Assembly: GCA_020746995.1 (NCBI GenBank)
Contig: JAGPXD010000003.1
Coordinates: 2,294,001-2,358,000 of the forward strand
DNA from: Plectosphaerella cucumerina
Taxonomy: Eukaryota > Ascomycota > Sordariomycetes > Glomerellales > Plectosphaerellaceae
Length of the DNA: 64,000 nt
Reading direction: 5' to 3'
Shown piece after piece: positions 34,266 through 42,985 of the stretch (position 1 is its first letter; every line of letters begins with the position of its first letter). The position numbers were made by a program, and so were the translations under genes. The notes under the pieces are model-generated. The model was not told the origin of the DNA. It ran no database searches and saw only the letters and a program-made list of their open reading frames with translations.

Positions 34266-34372
34266 GTACACCTCAGTGAAAGAAAAACATGGCTCTGACA
34301 AGTTGTCAGTCGCGCTGCTCTTCCACATACCCATGCACGCAGGTAAGTGAACTTGACCCCTTGAAAGACTGC

Positions 34373-34797
34373 AGCTACTTCTCCAGTCCAGCTACCTCTC
34401 CAGTCCAGCTACCTCTCCAGTCCAGCTACCTCTTCAGTCCAGCTACCTCTCCAGTCCAGCTACCTCTCCAGTCCAGCTACCTCTCCAGTCCAGCTACCTC
34501 TCCAGTCCAGCTACCTCTCCAGTCCAGCTACCTCTCCAGTCCAGCTACCTCTCCAGTCCAGCTACCTCTCCAGTCCAGCTACCTCTCCAGTCCAGCTACC
34601 TCTCCAGTCCAGCTACCTCTCCAGTCCAGCTACCTCTCCAGTCCAGCTACCTCTCCAGTCCAGCTACCTCTCCAGTCCAGCTACCTCTCCAGTCCAGCTA
34701 CCTCTCCAGTCCAGCTACCTCTCCAGTCCAGCTACCTCTCCAGTCCAGCTACCTCTCCAGTCCAGCTACCTCTCCAGTCCAGCTACCTCTCCAGTCC
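34373..34797. repeat. 17-bp minisatellite, 25 units
   Basis: The unit AGCTACCTCTCCAGTCC is repeated head to tail about 25 times, ending in a partial unit up to about 34808. Nearly all units are identical. Unit 1 has TTCTCC and unit 4 has TCTTCAG. Because 17 is not a multiple of 3, all frames stay open and give a false periodic protein with a 17-residue period. Near-perfect identity implies recent expansion or homogenisation. Confidence 0.95.
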
Positions 34798-34799
34798 AG

Positions 34800-35209
34800 C
34801 TACCTAGCTACCAGGTATTCGTCAACGTTGGTCGATTCTCCTGTGACAACAACATCTTCAATGTTGCCAAGCTTCCATGCCTTCAGCGCTACCAACCGGA
34901 GGCTTCGAAGCGCCGTCCTTGGGTCGTCTCTCATCAGATGATTGGCGTCGTCTTGAAGTAGCATGGCGACTTCGCGAAGTGGGTTCCTGGAATAGCTGCC
35001 GTTCCCAATGATAAGTGAGTGTGATTTGCAGAGATGTCGTAGATTTGACACGACATGAATCTTGTGCGCGTGTCTGGATCCTTGTCAGCAAACGATATCT
35101 GCATGGCTTCTTCGTTGGAGGGTTGACGACCAACCAATGGTACGGATCGTGAGTCCCAGGAAGAACATGCCTTGAGCGAGTTCCCGCTTTGCGATGACTT
35201 CAGTAACAT
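34800..35209 (-). pseudogene. Coding-like remnant abutting the minisatellite
   Basis: Two adjacent minus-strand frames look coding by codon use. One is 35209 to about 35040 (GRQPSNEEAMQISFADKDPD). The other is about 35000 to 34800 (NPLREVAMLLQDDANHLMRD, then RSLRLVALKAWKLGNIEDVV). They are in different frames with no good splice pair between them, and the second reads straight into the edge of the minisatellite, where TAG closes it. It may be a broken 3' part of a gene. No family is recognised, and a small spliced gene cannot be excluded. Confidence 0.3.
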
Positions 35210-35349
35210 CGCCTATGCTATTTGCGACAATTTTTGGACATTAGATGAATCGTTTAGACAGTAAGGTTCAGTGATCGAGTCGAGCCTTAAGCCGCTGGTT
35301 GTCAGGGCTGCAGCTCCGAGTCTACGGAGAATTGAGGTCGTAAGGAAGA

Positions 35350-36093
35350 CTAAGATATTCCAAGCAGATTCAGGAGATGGCTCATGTGGTGAATCGTCGG
35401 GACTTGGGTGCCCTGGATGAGGGTCTCGTCCTGCTCTGCAAGCGGAGAGTACAAGACAGGAGAGATGCCGGCATCAAGGGCGCCTCGGATATCTGATTCG
35501 ATGGAATCCCCAACCATGATCATGCTGGACATATCCACTCCCATGGCTGTGGCCGCCCGCTTGAAGATTCTCATGTTCGGCTTGCTGACTCCGGCTTCCT
35601 CTGATGTGATGATCTGGTCGACAAGATGTGCCACTCCAATGCACTCTGCCTTGGCCTTTTGGTCCATAGTCTGCCCATTGGTGATAATTCCAAGCTTGTA
35701 ACCATTCTCTCGAAGACGGCAAAGCGCTTGGAGACTTCCGGGTGTTGCTCTGCGAGTTTCTCTATATGCTGGTCGGTAGACGTCGCGGAACTCACGGACT
35801 TTCTCTAGAGTTGGTGAAGGAAAGCCGACGTCGTGGAAGAATGTCATGACTTTCTTCTCGTTGCCTTGATCGTGGGCGATGTCTCCTCTGAGATACGCGT
35901 CATAGGTCGATTGGAGTGCCGCATTGTACTTGCTGATGAGCTCGTCCGTACTGAACGTCTGCAGATGGTCGAACTTTTCCCGCACAGCCGAGATGGCATG
36001 CTTTAAAGAGTTTACATGGTCGAAAAGGGTGTTGTCCAAGTCGAAGAGGATGGTCATCGATGATGATGACAGCCTGATGGTACCTTCATTCAT
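35350..36093 (-). CDS. HAD-superfamily hydrolase (phosphatase, nucleotidase-like)
   Basis: ATG at 36093 gives 247 residues; an internal ATG at 36057 (MTILFDLDNTLFDH) is an equally good start. Motif I is FDLDNTLF, with the nucleophile and acid/base Asp. Motif II is LGIITNG. The motif III Lys lies in AGVSKPN, and motif IV is MIMVGDSIESDI. The helical cap lies between motif I and motif II (KFDHLQTFSTDELISKYN ... REFRDVYRPAY). The overall pattern resembles YjjG-type pyrimidine nucleotidases and N-acylneuraminate-9-phosphatases. It is likely a cytosolic small-molecule phosphatase; the substrate is not certain. No intron, no targeting signal. Confidence 0.88.
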   Translation of the reverse strand: MNEGTIRLSSSSMTILFDLDNTLFDHVNSLKHAISAVREKFDHLQTFSTDELISKYNAALQSTYDAYLRGDIAHDQGNEKKVMTFFHDVGFPSPTLEKVREFRDVYRPAYRETRRATPGSLQALCRLRENGYKLGIITNGQTMDQKAKAECIGVAHLVDQIITSEEAGVSKPNMRIFKRAATAMGVDMSSMIMVGDSIESDIRGALDAGISPVLYSPLAEQDETLIQGTQVPTIHHMSHLLNLLGIS

Positions 36094-36312
36094 TGGAACT
36101 GGGAGTGAGGACGACAATGATAGCTGGAATCGATATTGAAATGTATGCTGTACTTGGGTTGGACTGTCTTTCGCAATGTATTGTAAATGCTATGAAATTC
36201 TGTTGGGGCAGGCTTTCGTGGGACGCCACCACCATGTCAAATGTTGCAAACATCCGCCACGAGGGCGTCATCAGCCATCTTTGAAATACAACCTAGCCAA
36301 AGCAACGAAAAA

Positions 36313-36338
36313 ATATCTAACACCGGGCATTCGCTGGA
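36313..36338 (-). pseudogene. Short 5S rRNA 3'-end fragment
   Basis: Read on the minus strand, about 25 bp (CCAGCGAATGCCCGGTGTTA, then a T-run) match the 3' end of a fungal 5S rRNA, followed by a T6 stretch. The rest of the 5S is absent. It matches the larger fragments at 38066 and 42605 in the same orientation. Confidence 0.6.
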
Positions 36339-36707
36339 GCTATACTGTTCCCGCGTGCTATGGACCTTCGGCCAGGTACTTTGACCACGTCTGCCCGCAC
36401 ACAGAACCCTCCGCGGGCTGTCGTATAACGTTGATCACCAATTTAGGCTCTCAGCAGAGTTGACCAATCGATGTTGGAACATCCGTAGCGACACAAAGTG
36501 CCGACCTTTCTGGGCTGATTGATGCTCTCGTGGTTTTCTCACGTCAGCAGGGAGTTCCGCCTTTGGGGGCGGCTGCAAGTAATACACATACTTCCTATTA
36601 CGGGTTGTTGGCTCTCAGCCCTACAGACCCATGTCTACGCGGGGTGGTTTCGATGTAACACAAATCGTTCAGCACATTCTCGGGCGATGGGCACAAGATA
36701 TTTTCTC

Positions 36708-36715
36708 TATATAAG
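36708..36715 (+). promoter_or_regulatory. TATA box of the NPP1-like gene
   Basis: TATATAAG lies about 120 bp upstream of the chosen start codon at 36834. Confidence 0.55.
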
Positions 36716-36833
36716 AGCGATGTCATGCCCGTCGATGGTCAAATCTTTTCTATCCAAAGCCATCATCAAACACGCCTGACATCTATCACCCTTGCTATCT
36801 TTAGAGTCAGAAGCTCCGCCCATCATCATCATC

Positions 36834-37607
36834 ATGTTCATCACCAACGCTCAGACCCTTTCCTTCGCCCTCACGGCCATCATCCTTGGTGCTGTAGCCA
36901 GTCCCACCCCGGCCGGGAGCGCCTCAGAGCTATCGAATGGCCTGTCTAAGCGCCAGGTGCTCCAGCACCTTCCCCAGGCCGCCCACTCACTCCAAATCAA
37001 GTGGCAGCCCTCCGTCGACTTTGCAACCAACGCATGCTACCACGTCCCAGCCATCGACGCGGCCGGAAAGAGAAACGACGGGCAGGCCAAGCGTGACGTG
37101 ACACTCTGCCGGCAGGGCCGCTACCTCAGCAACACCAACGTCTACACGCGCAGCCACTGCCAGAACAAGAATGGCGTCGACTGGTGCGTCCACATCTACG
37201 ACTACTACTTCGAGGTGGACACCAGCCACCGCCACGACATTGAGCATATCGCCATGGTGACCAAGAACGGAAACTTTGAGCGCGCGTCCGCGTCTTGCCA
37301 CGGCAAGTGGTACTCGCGGGGCTACAACGACATCAAGTGGCACGACGGCGGCACCCACCCCAAGTTCGTCTACACCCTCGACGGGACTTCCTTCTGCTTC
37401 CACTACGCGACGGCCGCCAGCGAACCGCCGAAGAACCACGCCGGTCACTGGTTCCGCGCTGCGCTTGTCGATTGGTTCCAGGGGTTTAACGATAACCACC
37501 GCAACCTGCTCAACAACGACCCCGGGTGGTGGGGTGCCGCCAACTGGGCTATCAGAGATGCGAACTGGTGGGGATCCGTCACGGCGGTCTGTCCTGAGCT
37601 ACGTTGA
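36834..37607 (+). CDS. Secreted NPP1-domain (necrosis-inducing-like) protein, variant motif
   Basis: The start at ATG 36834 is preferred because it directly opens a signal peptide (MFITNAQTLSFALTAIILGA); an upstream in-frame ATG at 36792 would put a charged extension before it. The product is 257 residues. A KR site after the pro-like segment may be cleaved. The NPP1-type core shows CYHVPAID, LCRQGRYL, HCQNKNGVDWCVHIYDYYFE, a central His/Asp-rich heptapeptide region SHRHDIEHIAMV, and WFQGFNDNHRNLL near the end. The central heptapeptide differs from the family consensus at its first and sixth positions, and the protein carries several cysteines. Family members of the active type damage dicot membranes; variant members are often non-cytolytic. 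Activity cannot be inferred here, and loss of cytolytic function is plausible. Confidence 0.85.
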   Translation: MFITNAQTLSFALTAIILGAVASPTPAGSASELSNGLSKRQVLQHLPQAAHSLQIKWQPSVDFATNACYHVPAIDAAGKRNDGQAKRDVTLCRQGRYLSNTNVYTRSHCQNKNGVDWCVHIYDYYFEVDTSHRHDIEHIAMVTKNGNFERASASCHGKWYSRGYNDIKWHDGGTHPKFVYTLDGTSFCFHYATAASEPPKNHAGHWFRAALVDWFQGFNDNHRNLLNNDPGWWGAANWAIRDANWWGSVTAVCPELR

Positions 37608-38065
37608 TGACGCGGTGCTGGACTGGTCTACATTGTACACAGCGACACTGAACCAACTCATGTGCCGGGTCCTTGTGATATGAAGTCTCTCTATGACGAT
37701 CCTCGATGTTGAATCAGGGCAAGAGCACCAAATAGCCTCGAGTTCGATAAAGCAAGAATTGAACATATGCACAGTACCTGTTCTTATAAATGGCCTGTAC
37801 TCTCGGTTGCAGAGGGAGAGAGCGCCACAATAACCACATGGACAGCCTGAAGCCGAGTCATATTGCAGATGCCACCCAGCTCATGCGTAGATCACCATCA
37901 ACATACTAGAAAGTTTCAACACTTGTTTGCAGCTGTAGATTTTCAGCCCTAAGGGCCTAGGCCAAGCAACACGGGCCAGTCCTAACACACATGTCGGGTC
38001 GCAAGGATCGTCCCACGTCTCACGATAATCTCAACGGATAGTTCAGCAAGGCAAAACAACAAAAA
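37608..38065. other. Intergenic region
   Basis: This is the 3' flank of the NPP1-like gene, with a moderate AT content. No gene or repeat was seen apart from the 5S fragment that begins at its right end. Confidence 0.5.
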
Positions 38066-38118
38066 ACATACAACACCGGGTATTCGCTGGTCGTCACCGA
38101 CCCAACTACTAATCCAGC
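38066..38118 (-). pseudogene. Truncated 5S rRNA (3' half)
   Basis: On the minus strand the sequence GGATTAGTAGTTGGGTCGGT, then GACGACCAGCGAATACCC and GGTGTTGTATGT, ends in a T6 run. This is the 3' part of a Pezizomycotina 5S rRNA. The 5' half, including the internal promoter region, is replaced by unrelated AT-rich DNA, so it is a pseudogene. It is not tandem with rDNA, as usual for dispersed 5S in this group. Confidence 0.75.
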
Positions 38119-38639
38119 CTTCATGATATTTATAATTGAAGGTTGAGGCTTCCAAGATATGCATATTGAGGTTCTGATATTGGAAGAGAACGACGCGACG
38201 AGTTGCTGCCGCTTTAGCAGTATTCAAGTTGGAGAGGAGGTTAAAACCCCGTCGACACCATCGCGAGACCTGCCCAACGAAGCAGCAGAAAACGACCCAC
38301 ACCGGCAACCACCACAAGAATGCGGGCTAATCAGAAACGCCCGGACCCGTTCCCCGTTAACGACTCTCGGTAAGTGGAAGAACACCAAGGTGGCCATACT
38401 GCCCTCGCACTGCCGCCTGTGTCCTTGGCTCGAGAGAGCACCTCGTTGGATCAAAACAATTCAAGCAGCCTCATCCTGCGCCATGCCATGGCACCACGGG
38501 CATCCGTCCACTGGCAGTGGCAGCAAATAGGCCCGGATGGCCTACTCAAAGACAGCCCCCCTTCGGCTCTGGCTCTTCCTTCTCTTTCACCACCCTCTTT
38601 ACTAGTAACCCTCAAGGCACACCTCTCTTCAACTCTCAC

Positions 38640-38882
38640 ATGTACCACTTTTCTTCACCTTCCGCCCCCAAAGAGTTCATCGAGATCTCCGACTCGGATG
38701 ACGATCGCGATTCTGTCATCAGCTACGCCAACAACCTCCCTGACTTTGTCGACACTGATGTCAACGATGAGAGCGGCACATCGACCACAATCATCAAGAC
38801 AGGCCAGCTCAACATGAGAGCCTCATCGACTAAAGCTTTCGATGCAAGGCAGCTCAACATGAGCTCCCCGCCTAGTCGATAG
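38640..38882 (+). CDS. Short coding-like ORF, possibly truncated
   Basis: ATG at 38640 gives 80 residues with strongly C/G-ending codons, notably FIEISDSDDDRDSVISYANN and a short direct repeat QLNMRA/QLNMSS. No domain is recognised; the acidic Ser/Asp stretch resembles a SUMO-interaction-like or CK2-target segment. It stops at the edge of an AT-rich relic, so it may be the surviving part of a larger gene. Confidence 0.35.
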   Translation: MYHFSSPSAPKEFIEISDSDDDRDSVISYANNLPDFVDTDVNDESGTSTTIIKTGQLNMRASSTKAFDARQLNMSSPPSR

Positions 38883-39812
38883 GCAGCAGAGCAACGGGGG
38901 GTGGCCGTTCTCGCCGCAGCTCAGACCAGCGAAGCTCGCCGAGCTTCCCTTAAGCCAGGCCTAGCCGAACCAGCCGTCAAATTCGGTGCTACCAGTCATC
39001 TCAGCGACACGCCAAGCATCAAAACACACTCCGTTTACCCGGTAGCTATACGAAAAGCCTGGTTTGACGCTTAAGATAGTAGTTTCACCCTCACTAGAGA
39101 GGTCGATAGTATTAGCGGCTATTTCTTCTTATAGATAAAGCGCTAGTACCTCGAGGCAGTTTCGTTTAACCCGAAGGCCACTGCTGCCGTCGGTGCGAGC
39201 TACTATTATTTCGTAGCCTCGCGATCGGATACCGCAAGGGCATTTAGGTATAATATTACGGCCGAATTCTGGCCGTAACGGTTAGTATTTATAAAGTAAA
39301 CATAATCGGGGAGTCGAAGAGCTTTGGTTGGACCTGTACTGCGTGAGGCCTCAAACTGAGCTGACACGATGGCTTGCGATGGCGCAGCCTGCCTGGAGAC
39401 TCCGTCTCCAAAACCAAACGATCGGGAACCACTAACCAGATAAAGAAAACATACGCCTTATTATTATAGTGGTGGTAGTAGTTAAGGTGGAAAATTTGTC
39501 CTAAATAGTGGCCGTCCCAAAAGTAGGTGGTCCGGCTTGATATCTAAGATGTAATTGAAAACACGCCGACTAATAAGTTAGACAGAAAGACCCTCGGCTC
39601 ATTTGGCAGTATCGCGGACTGCGTCAAGGAAGTCCTCGGAAAACGTTGGGCGCTGGGCGCTGGGCGCCTGCTACGGACCAAGGGGCAAGAAGCTCGGCCT
39701 ACGCATCATTCAAGCCCTCGACTTCGTCGTCGAAATGGTCGGCTGCTACGTAAGTATCCTCGACAGCACCCCGACAACGTGGTTACAACAGGGGAATATA
39801 TGAAACGGCGTA
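38883..39812. other. AT-rich degenerate region, probable repeat relic
   Basis: Between the short ORF and the second HET gene the sequence changes character: many TA steps, clusters such as TAGTATTAGCGGCTATTTC and ATTATTATAGTGGTGG, and stops in every frame. This fits an old repeat altered by C-to-T mutation, such as RIP. No terminal repeats or transposase motif could be identified. A short open piece near 39600-39780 has no recognisable product. Confidence 0.45.
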
Positions 39813-41936
39813 TCAACCCAAAAAAATCTCGGTCGGTGAAATCCCTTTGGATTCCAGCGCCTCACCATACATGATGCCGTGGACGTATGCGTCGCCCACT
39901 AACAAGAACCCTTCCCTCCCCTTTTGTCTTCTGAGTAGAAATGGAACTTCCTGTCCTCCAAAGATGCAGACCTCGTCGCCTTCCTTCGCAACGAGCGGTA
40001 CAAGCGCCATGAACCCGTTGCTAGTGATGGCAAACTTCAAGTCTTGAGCTTCCCTGACGGCACGTAGATAGCGGGCGACGGGACCTGGCGGTTGTGCAAA
40101 ATCAGTATGTTTGAGTTCTAAAGAACTCATGGCTTTGAACTCCTGGTATGTCTCCCAGGGGTCTTGAATGGCAGGCCTGTTAGTTTCTGGGATATTATCC
40201 CCGTAGACGTCGCCGTGAAGCAGTAATTCGGCGAAGGCTCGACGTGGATCGCGATAGGCCTTCGAGCAGTGAGTGTAGTTGTTTTCCATCACCCGTTCGG
40301 GCATCCTTAGGCCTTTCCGGTCGTAATAACTGTTCGGGAGGGATAGATCCAGATGCATGATAGCGGCATCTACCGACACGATCACGGTATCGATTAAGAA
40401 GCCGCTGAGAAGCAGGCACTTGTTGCGAATGCATCCCTGAGTAGCAGGGTGACCGCTGGGTGTCGAGTAAGGCCTTTTCTTGCGGCCTGAGAAGCGCTTC
40501 GGCCCATTAACAAGCTCTTTGAACGTCCAGTCCGGAACCCAGGAGGGTATTCCACCGCAGTCGCCCGGGCGCCTGGACAAGCCGGCGTGATCTAGAAGAT
40601 CAAGCGCCCTGCCCCGCTTGGTCTGGGCAACGGCGAAGCGAATAAAGGCGTGTCTGGCTGGCTTCGAGTAGTCGTCGAAAATAGTTCTCTCGTCTTCCGG
40701 GAATAGGGAAAGGAGGGCGAACACCTTGTCCTTGGGCTGGGTGACGTCAAGGGCCCTTGTCGAGACCATACAGTGGAGTGAGTCGTGGCGTCGTTCTAGA
40801 ATCTGGAAGCGTAACCTTTCGAGCGAGAGATAGTTCGCCACATTCTTCAGCAAGGTTTTTTTCGTTTTTGGCGAGACTCTAAGACTGGCAAAGCCACTCT
40901 CGTTGAAGCGAAGTAGAAGCAGGGAGAAGGAGAGCTGGAGCTCGTACCACCAGAAGGTGCCACCCGATCCAAACAAGCCCATCACGCGCCTCGCCAGGGC
41001 AAACTCTTGCACGATCCAGGTGCGTGTGAACCAAGGCTTCAGGAACGTCTTCCAGTACTTCGCGTAAACGTCGTCGTCGAGCGGAGGAAGCAAGTCCCGG
41101 GCCTCCCATCCTGCCTCGGCAACATTGGCGGCTTTGGCCATGAGACTGTAGGCGGCGTACCAGTCGGGATCCTCGTCTCCCAGGTCGACGTACACGGTCT
41201 CTGCCTTCTTGTATATGTCCGCCATCATGAGCAGCTGTTCCGACTTCTCCGAGTCGTCGTCCTGGTTGATGCAGATGGCGTCGGCCCAGAGGTATTCCTC
41301 GCGCGGGTACAGCGGTGCCGAGTCGGGCGCAGCGCGAAACCTCCTCAGTGCCGATTCCAGCGATCTGCTAGCCGTGAATACTTTCCCGTCAGGCACGAGT
41401 AGAATCTTGCGTTCGTCGCCTGGGCCCCCCCAGCAGTACGACAGGGCCGCGTACTCGGGTGCTTGTTCTAACGAGCAGACGTGCACCTCGCAGATAACGC
41501 CGTCAGCCCGAAATGCCCCCTTGTGGACCTTCAACAGGCGGATGTCGCCCTGCGCAAGTCTCGTGTAGCGATAAGTCTCGAAAGTATCGTCGATCGAAAT
41601 AGGTCCCAGCATCGAAGCCGGATCATCGCGTCTTGCAGATGGAAACACTCGGACGCTGCAACCCGGGGCACCTTGAAGAAGCGGCCGGGCACCGGACGGC
41701 TTGTCCCCGGCGCAGCTACCGTTGCACCCCAGGTGTACCGGGCAGTTGTTGACTTGCGCAGCTCTTAATTGGCTGAACAGATCTGAGGCAGACCCGTTTC
41801 TGTCTCCTCCTTCTGCCGCTGGACCTGCCGGCCGGATTTCGACCGTGCGTTGTCGACCTCCTATTAGGTTGCGGAGAAGAGTCGCACCTACGCCGTACCT
41901 CGGAAAAGCCGGATGATCTGATTCGTGGTCTGGCAT
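39813..41936 (-). CDS. HET-domain protein (second copy)
   Basis: ATG at 41936 (MPDHESDHPAF) is the first in-frame ATG; the frame stays open upstream to 42053 but only from a TTG. The intronless product is 707 residues. The HET domain spans about 155-330: EYAALSYCWGGPGDER, then EYLWADAICINQDDDSEKSE, QLLMMADIYKKAETVYVDLG, and later WFTRTWIVQEFALARRV. A C-terminal region of about 300 residues contains the frequent HET-linked block GGIPSWVPDWTF and LLLSGFLIDTV. This order (HET, WIVQE, WVPDW) is typical of the het-6/tol-like class. It probably acts in non-self-triggered cell death. It is only distantly similar to the HET protein at 29870, so it is not a recent duplicate. Confidence 0.9.
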   Translation of the reverse strand: MPDHESDHPAFPRYGVGATLLRNLIGGRQRTVEIRPAGPAAEGGDRNGSASDLFSQLRAAQVNNCPVHLGCNGSCAGDKPSGARPLLQGAPGCSVRVFPSARRDDPASMLGPISIDDTFETYRYTRLAQGDIRLLKVHKGAFRADGVICEVHVCSLEQAPEYAALSYCWGGPGDERKILLVPDGKVFTASRSLESALRRFRAAPDSAPLYPREEYLWADAICINQDDDSEKSEQLLMMADIYKKAETVYVDLGDEDPDWYAAYSLMAKAANVAEAGWEARDLLPPLDDDVYAKYWKTFLKPWFTRTWIVQEFALARRVMGLFGSGGTFWWYELQLSFSLLLLRFNESGFASLRVSPKTKKTLLKNVANYLSLERLRFQILERRHDSLHCMVSTRALDVTQPKDKVFALLSLFPEDERTIFDDYSKPARHAFIRFAVAQTKRGRALDLLDHAGLSRRPGDCGGIPSWVPDWTFKELVNGPKRFSGRKKRPYSTPSGHPATQGCIRNKCLLLSGFLIDTVIVSVDAAIMHLDLSLPNSYYDRKGLRMPERVMENNYTHCSKAYRDPRRAFAELLLHGDVYGDNIPETNRPAIQDPWETYQEFKAMSSLELKHTDFAQPPGPVARYLRAVREAQDLKFAITSNGFMALVPLVAKEGDEVCIFGGQEVPFLLRRQKGREGFLLVGDAYVHGIMYGEALESKGISPTEIFLG

Positions 41937-42210
41937 GGTGTTGATGGCGCTCCTAAGCAGAGTCCACTCGCTCGATGGTGATAAGTGCCTCGAAGTAATA
42001 AAAGGTAGGCAGAGTGGCCTAAGTAGGAGAGTGTACCGCCTGTTTACTTCCAACTAACTAGGCAACCAGACTGCCGCCTGACGACTTTTTATCGTCGTGC
42101 CAAGGCAGGTGGCTTGCTACACATTGGCACCGCCACTGCTGCGCCCGGCAGTGTAGACAACCTTAAGTAGACAGCCTCACTCACTTGTCTCCTTCCGGCG
42201 TTGACAAGAA

Positions 42211-42383
42211 CTAGTTCTCCGCCTCCATGGCACAGAGAACCTGATCCAGGTCCCTAGCTCGCAAGTTCAAAGAAATTTCTTCAATGTTTCGGACAATGTC
42301 GTCTACCCTCTCGCAGATACTCTCGCTGACTGCTTGTGCAAGGGGCAATCCGCTCCGGCGATACACTCGTGTGCGCAGTCCTC
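42211..42383 (-). pseudogene. Orphan C-terminal exon fragment
   Basis: A coding-like minus-strand piece begins after an acceptor-like TTCTTCTTACAAG and encodes LRTRVYRRSGLPLAQAVSES, then ICERVDDIVRNIEEISLNLR and ARDLDQVLCAMEAEN before TAG. It has helical, heptad-like spacing and good codon use. No matching upstream exon is seen within the next several hundred bases, so the gene looks truncated at its 5' side. The family is not recognised. Confidence 0.35.
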
Positions 42384-42604
42384 CTTGTAAGAAGAAGTTG
42401 GTTCAGCGAGGACGGGCATAGTGAACGGCGGGTCGGGATCTAGGGCGTGGCCGGGAATTAGGCCACAGGATGGGACCGGATGCGGGATAGATGGGGATGG
42501 GCTTGGGCGAGGCGTATTGCCGGGTGGAGATTCCTACTGCAAGCGTGCATTTTCAAAAGGGAGGAAGAAGGGAGGGGAGGCTTCTCCACCCCCCAAAAAG
42601 GTGT

Positions 42605-42727
42605 CACGCAACACCGGGTATTAGCTGGAGGTCACCGACCCAACTACTAATCCAGTAATTTAATTACTGGCTTATCTATGGGAGAGCGGACGGGATCCCG
42701 AGTTTTCCAGTAGGTATGGTCGTATGT
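42605..42727 (-). rRNA. 5S rRNA (dispersed copy, possibly decayed)
   Basis: Read on the minus strand from 42727, the sequence starts ACATACGACCATACCTACTG and continues GGGATCCCGTCCGCTCTCCC, ATAGATAAGCC, GGATTAGTAGTTGGGTCGGT, and ends near 42605 with TACCCGGTGTTGCGTG, followed by a T5 run. These are the conserved parts of an ascomycete 5S rRNA in the right order. The length, about 123 nt, is slightly long. The central segment CAGTAATTAAATTACTGG is an AT-rich hairpin that differs from the usual GC-rich arm, and the 3' end does not pair perfectly with the 5' end. It may therefore be a pseudogene. Confidence 0.8.
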
Positions 42728-42933
42728 GCTAGAAAAGAGCGCGGAGCGGGTGCAAGAGGGTCCCGACTTCTAGTGTACGGGGCTGCCAAGAGTGAAGTAC
42801 TGAGGCTGCCCCTTTGACGGGCAAGTAAGTCCCGAGATGACAAGCAAAGAAATGCCACAGTACCTAGGTTGAACTCATCGTGATCGGAAACGAAAAGGGG
42901 ACCGGCCCGTCGAAGCTCACCAGCAACTGCCCC

Positions 42934-42983
42934 CTTCGCCAGCCTCAGCCACTACTTCGCCAGCCTCAGCCACTACTTCGCCA
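42934..42983. repeat. 21-bp direct repeat, about 2.4 units
   Basis: CTTCGCCAGCCTCAGCCACTA occurs twice head to tail, followed by the first 8 bases of a third unit. Confidence 0.8.
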
Positions 42984-42985
42984 CT

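Larger units (their letters stand above)
36094..36833. other. Intergenic region with 5S fragment and NPP1-like promoter
   Basis: This holds the divergent promoters of the HAD and NPP1-like genes and the short 5S-derived fragment. It is AT-richer than neighbouring intergenic DNA. Confidence 0.55.

Noticed and set aside
34289..34807. 172-codon periodic protein
   Set aside because: It is produced by the 17-bp minisatellite, which keeps every frame open; it has no independent coding evidence.
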